Shown here: positions 58,236 to 64,000 of the stretch, one piece after another
How the letters are laid out: the number at the start of each line of letters is the position of its first letter
Numbering within the stretch: the first letter of the stretch is position 1
NCBI GenBank assembly: GCA_963717075.1
Contig: CAVQVI010000010.1
Span: forward strand, 248,001 to 312,000
Origin: JBGOTP01 sp963717075
GTDB lineage: Bacteria; Acidobacteriota; Vicinamibacteria; Vicinamibacterales; CAVVIG01
Length of the DNA stretch: 64,000 bases
Direction: 5' to 3'
Notes under the pieces: generated by a model
The model's input: the letters and a program-made list of their open reading frames with translations, nothing else
What the model was told of the DNA's origin: nothing
The model's database searches: none
Translations under genes and position numbers: made by a program

Positions 58236-58609
58236 GGTGACGATCGGTCGGCTGGCGCGCGCTCCTGCCCCGCAGATCCTGGCAGCACGTAAATCTCGAT
58301 CGACCAGCTGAACTGCCAGGGATATGGATACCCGGGCAGCACCTCGACGGCCCGCACATACGACGCATCCACGTAGATGTGACTCGCGTCCCGCCGGATG
58401 GCGAGGTTTTCGTCCTCGAGCGGCACGTCGTTCTCCGACGCGAGTTCCATGATGCGCGCGCGAAGCTGCACGTCGTTCATCCGCGGCGTCAACGCCGCCG
58501 CCTGGGCCCCATCTTTGAAGCGGTAGTGGCTGACGTACGCGGAGCCGATGCGCCATGTGGCGTGTGCGATGAGCGCCGCGAGGGCGACCTTGATGACGAA
58601 CTTGATCAT
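58232..58609 (-). CDS. Small single-pass membrane protein encoded after lepB
   Basis: A 125-residue protein I do not recognise with certainty. One N-terminal hydrophobic segment (IKFVIKVALAALIAHATWRI) is followed by an exported domain with RMNDVQLRARIMELASENDV, DASHIYVDASYVRAVEVLPG and WQFSWSIEIYVLPG. Its ATG (58609) overlaps the lepB stop as TGATG, so it is translationally coupled to signal peptidase. It resembles the short DUF4845-type proteins sometimes found next to lepB, but that link is tentative. Confidence 0.65.
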   Translation of the reverse strand: MIKFVIKVALAALIAHATWRIGSAYVSHYRFKDGAQAAALTPRMNDVQLRARIMELASENDVPLEDENLAIRRDASHIYVDASYVRAVEVLPGYPYPWQFSWSIEIYVLPGSAGQERAPADRSSP

Positions 58610-59314
58610 CAGCCGATCTGATGCAGCATTCGGTCCCAACGCGTGCGCGTGAAGAAGTGCACGAAGACCGACGCCAGGCGCGTGAACGTCGCACCAGCGC
58701 CCTGCACCCGATCGTCCTCGGGCTCAGCCTCATAGGACCAGTAGATGAGCAACGCCCTGCCCTTGATGTAGTCGCGCGGAAGAAATCCCCAGAACCGGCT
58801 GTCGGCCGAATTGTCCCGGTTGTCGCCCATCATGAAGTACTGATCGGCCGGCACGACGACCGGCCCGTAGTGCTTGAGCACGTCCGACGAGGTGACCTCG
58901 CGGAACTCGGCTGGTGAAGTGGGCAGCTCGATGTAGTGCGCGTACGGCTCCTCGAGGGTGCGGCCGTCGATGTACACCTTCTTCGGTCACGGACTTCGAG
59001 CGTTTCACCCGGGAGGCCGATGACGCGCTTGATGAAGTCGCGGTTGGGATCCACCGGGTACTTGAACACGACGACGTCGCCCCGGTGAATCGCGCCTGAT
59101 CGGCAGGAGCGCCCGCTCGAGTTGTCGACGCGCTCGGTGCGACGCCGAACTTGTTCACCAGCAGATGATCGCCAATGAGCAGGTTGTTCTCCATCGAGCC
59201 GGTGGGGATCTTGAATGCCTGAACGATGAACGTGCGAACGAAAAAAGCGAAAATGACGGCGATGACAATCGACTCGAAATACTCGCGCACGGTCGACTTC
59301 TTGAAGTCAGTCAT
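58609..59314 (-). CDS. lepB: Signal peptidase I (about three frameshifts)
   Basis: About 235 residues. It cleaves signal peptides of exported proteins. One N-terminal anchor (YFESIVIAVIFAFFVRTFIV), the catalytic serine in IPTGSMENNLLIGDHLLVN, RGDVVVFKYPVDPNRDFIKRV with the catalytic lysine, and the C-terminal MMGDNRDNSADSRFWGFLP block. Between 58985 and 59140 the frame changes about three times: two surplus bases near 59065-59140 and one shift near 58985 (EVRD to KKVYIDGRTLEEPY). It begins 133 bases downstream of lepA, with a REP pair between. Confidence 0.92.
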
Positions 59315-59359
59315 TCAGCTCCCGGCTCCGACTTGCAACGTTCAGCATCAGGCGTAATC

Positions 59360-59445
59360 GCCCGAGCTGAAGCTCGGGCCTACGACTACGGGCGAACACG
59401 TAGGCGCGACCTTCAGGTCGGGCGCGACAGACCTTCGGGTCGGGG
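59360..59445. repeat. Inverted pair of REP-like palindromes
   Basis: Copy 1 (59360-59384): CCCGAGCT-GA-AGCTCGGG then CCTACG. Copy 2 in opposite orientation (59399-59423): CGTAGG then CGCGACCT-TC-AGGTCG. A third, decayed copy (59429-59445) is GACC-TTC-GGGTC. Copy 1 differs from the 10.2 kb copies by swapping a C-G pair for G-C in the stem, so pairing is kept. The GTAG tetranucleotide adjoins both intact hairpins. It lies between lepA and lepB. Confidence 0.85.
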
Positions 59446-59447
59446 CG

Positions 59448-61256
59448 TCACTCCGACTCCGTCCCCATCTTCAAGACCGCAAGGAAGGCCTCCTGCGGAA
59501 TCTCGACGCGGCCGACGCGCTTCATCCGCTTCTTGCCTTCTTTCTGCTTCTCGAGCAATTTGCGCTTGCGCGAGATGTCGCCTCCGTAGCACTTCGCGAG
59601 CACGTTCTTGCGCATCGCCTTCACCGACTCGCGTGCGATGATTCGCCCGCCAATCGCCGCTTGAATTGCAACTTCGAACATCTGTCGCGGAATGAGCTCG
59701 CGCATCTTCGAGGCGAGCGCGCGTCCGCGTTCGTAGGCCATGTCGCGGTGCACGATAATCGACAAGGCGTCCACCGGGTCCCCGTTGACGAGGATATCCA
59801 GCTTCACCAGGGGCGACGGCCAATAACCGGTCACATGATAGTCGAGCGACGCGTACCCGCGTGAGATGGTCTTCAGCTTGTCGTAGAAGTCGAGGACCAC
59901 TTCGTTGAAGGGGAGCTCATAGGTGATGAGGACCCGGTCCGAGGCGAGATACTCGAGCGCCTTCTGGACGCCGCGCTTGTCCTGGCACAGCTGCAGAATC
60001 CCGCCCACGTACTCCGCCGGCGTGAGGATCATGGCTGTGATGACCGGCTCTTCAATCACGGAGATCCGGCCGGCATCCGGGAGCTTGGCCGGACTGTCGA
60101 TCTCCTGAACGACGCCGTCGGTCGTCGTCACCCGGTACAGCACGCCTGGTGCCGTCGTCACCAAATCCATGTCGAATTCGCGCTCGAGCCGCTCCTGAAC
60201 GATCTCCATGTGGAGCAGCCCGAGGAATCCGCAGCGGAACCCGAAACCGAGCGCAATCGATGTTTCCGGCTCGTAGAAGAACGACGCATCATTGAGCCGG
60301 AGCTTCTCGAGCGCGTCCCGCAGCTCCGGGTACTCGTGCCCCTCGACGGGATAGAAGCCCGCGAACACCATCGGCTTCAGGGGCTTGAAGCCGGGGAACG
60401 GTTCGAGCGCGGGCCGGCCGGTCTCGGTGATCGTGTCGCCGATCTTGGCGTCGCTGATCTTCTTGATATTGGCCACGAGGAAACCCACTTCGCCGACACC
60501 AAGCTCACCGACGTCGACCGCCTTGGGCGTGAAGATACCCACCTGCAGCGACTCGTAGTCCTGCCCTTCAGCCATCAGTCGAATCTTCATCCCGGGCTCA
60601 AGCACTCCATCGATCACGCGGACGACGATGACAACGCCGCGGTAAGGGTCGTACCACGAGTCGAAGATCAGCGCCTTGAGCGGAGCATCAGAACGACCCG
60701 CGGGCGGGGGCAGGCGATGGATGATGGCTTCGAGGATCTCGGGCACGCCCGTGCCCTGCTTCGCGCTGGCGAGCAGCGCCCCTGACCCGTCCAGGCCAAT
60801 GATGTCGGTGATCTGTCGCCGGACTTCCTCCGGCTGAGCGCCTGGCAAGTCGATCTTGTTGATGACCGGGATGATCTCGAGGTTATCCTCCACAGCCAAA
60901 TACGCGTTGGCGAGCGTCTGCGCCTCGACTCCCTGCGATGCGTCCACGAGCAGCAGCGCTCCTTCGCACGCCGCAAGCGAACGCGTCACTTCATACGAAA
61001 AATCCACATGGCCCGGCGTATCGATGAGATTAAGGACGTACTTCTCGCCGTCTCTGGCTGTGTAGTTGAGGCGAACGGGGTGCGCCTTGATGGTGATGCC
61101 GCGCTCGCGCTCGAGATCCATCGCATCGAGGACCTGGGCTTCCATCTCCCGGGCCTGGAGCGCACCGGTAATTTCGAGGAACCGATCGGCCAACGTCGAC
61201 TTGCCGTGGTCGATGTGTGCGATGACTGAGAAATTGCGGATATGACGTGAATCCAA
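59448..61256 (-). CDS. lepA: Elongation factor 4
   Basis: A 602-residue translational GTPase, complete. G1 IAHIDHGKSTLADRFLE, G2/G3 ERGITIKAHPVRL and DTPGHVDFSYEV, G4 NKIDLPGA, then domains II to IV and the LepA-specific C-terminal domain (YGGDISRKRKLLEKQKEGKK). It acts on stalled or mis-translocated ribosomes. A TATAAT box lies 31 bases before ATG 61256. lepB is next downstream, the common lepA-lepB order. Length is standard. Confidence 0.96.
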   Translation of the reverse strand: MDSRHIRNFSVIAHIDHGKSTLADRFLEITGALQAREMEAQVLDAMDLERERGITIKAHPVRLNYTARDGEKYVLNLIDTPGHVDFSYEVTRSLAACEGALLLVDASQGVEAQTLANAYLAVEDNLEIIPVINKIDLPGAQPEEVRRQITDIIGLDGSGALLASAKQGTGVPEILEAIIHRLPPPAGRSDAPLKALIFDSWYDPYRGVVIVVRVIDGVLEPGMKIRLMAEGQDYESLQVGIFTPKAVDVGELGVGEVGFLVANIKKISDAKIGDTITETGRPALEPFPGFKPLKPMVFAGFYPVEGHEYPELRDALEKLRLNDASFFYEPETSIALGFGFRCGFLGLLHMEIVQERLEREFDMDLVTTAPGVLYRVTTTDGVVQEIDSPAKLPDAGRISVIEEPVITAMILTPAEYVGGILQLCQDKRGVQKALEYLASDRVLITYELPFNEVVLDFYDKLKTISRGYASLDYHVTGYWPSPLVKLDILVNGDPVDALSIIVHRDMAYERGRALASKMRELIPRQMFEVAIQAAIGGRIIARESVKAMRKNVLAKCYGGDISRKRKLLEKQKEGKKRMKRVGRVEIPQEAFLAVLKMGTESE

Positions 61257-61608
61257 GGGGTTCCTGGCGCTGGCGCGGGTGATCGCTATTATACCGGCCC
61301 ATCCTGGTCACTCTTCGAAAAGCCGCTTCCAAGCGTCAGCGGCCCTTGGCTGCAGCGTCGCGGTCGCCAGCGCGCGTCCCCAGTGAGAATGCCCTCATCG
61401 GGTCGTTGGTCTCCTGGACCAGCCGGGTTCTTCCGGCGGGACTCGTCGCCCTCGTTCAGCCCACCGATCGATCATTCGGCCCAAAGGGGTTCCAGGTCGC
61501 GTCGCACATCAGATGGTCGTCTATAATTCTGGGTTCATTGTCGATGCGCGACCGACGCCTGGCCATTCAGACGCTGCAGCCGATTCTCGCTGCGGATTTC
61601 GGTAAACG
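61257..61608. other. 352-base divergent intergenic region, lepA / OYE-family gene
   Basis: It holds a GGTATAAT box on the minus strand (plus 61288-61293) for lepA and a TATAAT box on the plus strand (61522-61527), 81 bases before the oxidoreductase ATG. -35 boxes are weak for both. A 88-codon open frame (61346-61612) runs through it but looks spurious. Nothing else recognised. Confidence 0.5.
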
Positions 61609-62736
61609 ATGACGAGTCTGTTCGAGCCCCTCACACTGGCGAGCGGAGGTGTGCTCAAGAACCGCTTCATGCTCGCACCGCTCACCAACATGCAGAGCCA
61701 CTCGGACGGACGCCTGGGTGACGACGAGTACCGCTGGCTGTGCAAGCGAGCGGAAGGGGGCTTCGGCCTCACCACGACGTGCGCGGCGTACGTGCAGAAG
61801 GAAGGCATCGGCTTTCCGGGTCAGTTGGGTATCTACGGCGACGAACACCTGGAGGGGCTCACTCGTCTTGCCACCGGACTTCGACGCCACGACACCCACG
61901 CGGTCGTCCAGCTGTACCACGGCGGCATGCGCTCGCCGAAGACGTTGATCGAGCGCGCGCCGCAATGTCCATCCGATGACGCGGAGACAGGCGCGCGCGC
62001 CATGACGGCGGACGAGATTACGACGGCCATCGACGACTTCATCGCAGCCGCCCGCCGCGCCGAGCGGGCCGGATTTGACGGCGTCGAGATCCACGGCGCC
62101 CACGGCTATCTCGTATGCCAATTCCTCAGCCCGGAGATCAATCGGCGCGCCGACGGCTACGGCGGCTCGCTCGAACGCCGCTGGCGGTTCCTGTTCGAGA
62201 TCGTCGACGGCGTGCGAGCGGCATGCGGGAAACACTTCAGCCTGGGTGTGCGTCTGTCGCCGGAGCGCTTCGGCCTGCGGCTCGATGAAATCCGCGCCGT
62301 CGCCGACCGACTGATGCACGAGGCACGCGTCGACTACCTCGATCTATCGCTGTGGGATGTCTTCAAAGAACCTAACGACGAGCCGTTCAAGGGCCGGAGT
62401 CTGCTGTCGTATTTCACCGATCTGAAACGTGGCACCGTGCGTCTCGGCGCAGCGGGCAAGATCTCGACCGGCACCGACGCGGCGCGCGCGCGCGCCGCGG
62501 GCCTCGACTTCGTGGTCATTGGCCGCTCCGCCGTCCTGCACCACGACTTCCCGGCACGCGTCGCGGCCAATCCAGCGTTCGAACCACACCGGCTGCCGGT
62601 GAGCACCGACTATCTGCGTGCCGAAGGCCTAGGTGAGCCATTCATCGGCTACATGCGAACCTGGAAGGGGTTCGTCGAACCTGTCGCAGGCGGCGGCTCG
62701 GAGCCCGTAACAGCGATCACAAGCCCGTCAAGGTGA
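61609..62736 (+). CDS. NADH:flavin oxidoreductase, Old Yellow Enzyme family
   Basis: A 375-residue FMN-dependent TIM-barrel enzyme. LFEPLTLASGGVLKNRFMLA opens the barrel; TCAAYVQKEGIGFPGQ, VVQLYHGGMRS, FDGVEIHGAHGYLVCQFLSP and RADGYGGSLERRWRF carry the flavin and substrate residues. It reduces activated C=C bonds or related substrates with NAD(P)H; the natural substrate is unknown. Compared with trimethylamine dehydrogenase relatives it lacks the C-terminal cluster and FAD domains. Stand-alone gene, converging with citrate synthase. Confidence 0.88.
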   Translation: MTSLFEPLTLASGGVLKNRFMLAPLTNMQSHSDGRLGDDEYRWLCKRAEGGFGLTTTCAAYVQKEGIGFPGQLGIYGDEHLEGLTRLATGLRRHDTHAVVQLYHGGMRSPKTLIERAPQCPSDDAETGARAMTADEITTAIDDFIAAARRAERAGFDGVEIHGAHGYLVCQFLSPEINRRADGYGGSLERRWRFLFEIVDGVRAACGKHFSLGVRLSPERFGLRLDEIRAVADRLMHEARVDYLDLSLWDVFKEPNDEPFKGRSLLSYFTDLKRGTVRLGAAGKISTGTDAARARAAGLDFVVIGRSAVLHHDFPARVAANPAFEPHRLPVSTDYLRAEGLGEPFIGYMRTWKGFVEPVAGGGSEPVTAITSPSR

Positions 62737-62817
62737 ACGGCGAGCCGACGGCAATAGCCTTCCATGTCCCGCCTCTATCTCTATGTCCTGCAAGAGTGAT
62801 GAGATGGGACTCAGATC

Positions 62818-62845
62818 CCTCGTGTTCTTCGTGCTTCGTGTTTGA
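62818..62845. repeat. Short imperfect CTTCGTGTT-type repeats
   Basis: CGTGTTCTTCGTGCTTCGTG and the following TTTGA form overlapping near-copies of CTTCGTGTT between two convergent genes. Low-complexity intergenic repeat; it may help end transcription but has no U-tract hairpin. Confidence 0.4.
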
Positions 62846-62864
62846 CGAGCGATCGCCGAGAGGA

Positions 62865-64000
62865 CTACCGCTGGTCGATCGAACGGTAGCTTTGGGGATA
62901 TTCCGGACCGATGTACTCCGCGCGGGGTCGGATGAGCCGATTGTTGGCGTACTGTTCGAGCACGTGCGCGGTCCATCCCGAGATCCGGCTCACGGCGAAG
63001 ATCGGCGTGAACAGGTCAATGGGAATGCCCAGCGAATAGTAGGTGGAGGCCGAATAGAAATCCACGTTCGGGTTGAGGTTCTTCTCGTTCTTGACGAGCG
63101 CTTCGATACGCTCGGACATCGCGAACCACTCGGGCTGTCCGGCCCGTTGGCCCAGCTCGCGCGACATCTGCCGCAGATGGGTCGCTCGCGGATCTTCGGT
63201 GTGGTACACGCGATGGCCGAAGCCCGGTATCTTTTCCTTGCGCGCCAGCTTCTCCCTGACGACGACTTCTGCCCTCTCCAGTCCGGCAGACTGGCCAATC
63301 TCGAGGAGCAGACGCATGACGTCAGCGTTGGCGCCCCCATGGAGCGGGCCCTTCAGCGCTCCGATGGCACCCACAATAGTCGAGTGGAGGTCCGTGAGCG
63401 TGGCAGCCGCCACGCGCGCGGCGAAAGTTGACGCGTTCAGCTCGTGGTCGGCGTGCAGGATGAGCGCAATATCGAACGCCCGTGTAGCCAGGCTGTTCGG
63501 CCGCTCTCCTGTCAGCATGTACAGGAAATTCGCCGCGTGGCTCAGGACCGGGTCCGGCTGGATGGAACCGCCGCCCGCGTTCAGGCGTCCCATGGTTGCG
63601 ACGAGCGTGCCCAGTTGCGCCGTCAGGCGAATGGCCTTCCGCGTATTGGCCTGCGGTGAGTTGTCGGTCGCTTCGGGATCGTAGTGACCAAGCGCGGAGG
63701 TCAGCGTCCTCAGGGCATCCATGCCCTCACCCTTCGGGAGCATCCGCATGAGCCGGACAATCGGCTCGGGCACTTCGCGCGATGCCGCCAGCTGCGACTG
63801 CAAGTCGCCGAGCTCGGCGCGGGTCGGCAACCGCCGATGCCACAGCAGATAGCAGACCTCCTCGAATGTGGCGTGCTGGGCGAGCTCGTGGATGTCGTAT
63901 CCGCAGTACGCGAGGACCCCACGATCTGCCGTCCAGATAGCAAATGGCTGAAGAGGTTGCGACGGTATCTTCGAGCCCCGCCTTCGGCTTCGCGACGGTG
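62865..64000 (-). CDS. Citrate synthase family protein, 5' end outside window (one frameshift)
   Basis: At least 375 residues visible; the start lies beyond the right edge. Citrate synthase condenses acetyl-CoA (or propionyl-CoA in methylcitrate synthases) with oxaloacetate. LEDTVATSSAICYLDG, then after a one-base shift near 63920 GVLAYCGYDIHELAQHATFE, then HADHELNASTFAARVAAATL, GPLHGGANADVMRLL with the active-site His, and PGFGHRVYHTEDPRATHL with the catalytic His. The C terminus FAVSRISGWTAHVLEQYANN is intact. Length and GFGHRVY favour the short, Gram-positive-like dimeric type. Citrate versus methylcitrate specificity is open. Confidence 0.9.
   Translation of the reverse strand, partial: PSRSRRRGSKIPSQPLQPFAIWTADRGVLAYCGYDIHELAQHATFEEVCYLLWHRRLPTRAELGDLQSQLAASREVPEPIVRLMRMLPKGEGMDALRTLTSALGHYDPEATDNSPQANTRKAIRLTAQLGTLVATMGRLNAGGGSIQPDPVLSHAANFLYMLTGERPNSLATRAFDIALILHADHELNASTFAARVAAATLTDLHSTIVGAIGALKGPLHGGANADVMRLLLEIGQSAGLERAEVVVREKLARKEKIPGFGHRVYHTEDPRATHLRQMSRELGQRAGQPEWFAMSERIEALVKNEKNLNPNVDFYSASTYYSLGIPIDLFTPIFAVSRISGWTAHVLEQYANNRLIRPRAEYIGPEYPQSYRSIDQR

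Noticed and set aside
61346..61612. 88-codon plus-strand frame before the OYE-family gene
   Set aside because: A promoter-like TATAAT lies inside it, no family resemblance, and it overlaps the real start.

Overview
This GC-rich 64 kb window comes from the chromosome of a Gram-negative bacterium. It carries single-copy core genes for translation, envelope assembly, Sec and lipoprotein export, coenzyme synthesis and the stringent response, and no phage, plasmid, CRISPR or rRNA/tRNA genes were seen. LptD, Lgt/LspA, TonB-ExbBD, a HEAT-cyclophilin lipoprotein, secreted TPR proteins, a membrane pyrophosphatase, and REP-like repeats that would read as D-L-K-V-G-P-T if translated together suggest Acidobacteriota, perhaps Vicinamibacteria. 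That placement is inference, not a sequence match.

Layout. 0-5 kb: end of prfA, prmC, a HIT protein, and a minus-strand operon of two complementary M16 peptidases plus a HAD hydrolase. 5-10.8 kb: ileS-lspA-lgt-rluD (tightly overlapping), a REP cluster, and a NUDIX hydrolase. 10.8-16.5 kb (minus): dksA-like, lon, a DUF2520 protein, panB, panC. 17-20.5 kb: zinc-ribbon protein, rpmB, ridA, converging on rel. 20.6-27 kb: TPR lipoprotein, tonB-exbB-exbD-exbD, and hppA. 27-32.7 kb (minus): tgt-yajC-secD-secF-uppP-DUF502. 32.8-36.4 kb: secreted TPR protein, a possible structured-RNA/microprotein unit, and the HEAT-cyclophilin lipoprotein. 36.4-43.7 kb: deoxynucleoside kinase, accD, folC, lptD, a sugar epimerase and a radical SAM protein. 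43.8-49.5 kb: ClpA-like ATPase, htpX, a small secreted protein, and thiC behind a TPP riboswitch. 50-55.8 kb: AlkD-like protein, an RlmI-like methyltransferase, rpiB, glyA and a DinG-like helicase. 55.8-64 kb: secreted TPR protein, yggS, divIVA, lepB, lepA, an OYE-family oxidoreductase and a citrate synthase running off the right edge.

Data quality. About twenty genes, including essential ones (ileS, tgt, secF, lptD, glyA, lepB), are broken by single-base indels with conserved sequence resuming in the next frame. Nearly all those worked out are one-base insertions, and they are densest at about 46.8-55.2 kb. I treat these as consensus errors and annotate the genes as intact with shifts.

Most unusual signals: (1) REP elements of a GTAG-plus-hairpin type with one compensatory stem change; (2) a promoter, a 12-bp long-range stem, a 16-codon lysine-rich ORF and a strong terminator at 33.96-34.29 kb; (3) several genes whose -10-like box lies 6-9 bases from the start codon, suggesting leaderless mRNAs; (4) a HEAT-repeat/cyclophilin lipoprotein fusion; (5) a Rossmann-DUF2520 protein overlapping panB.
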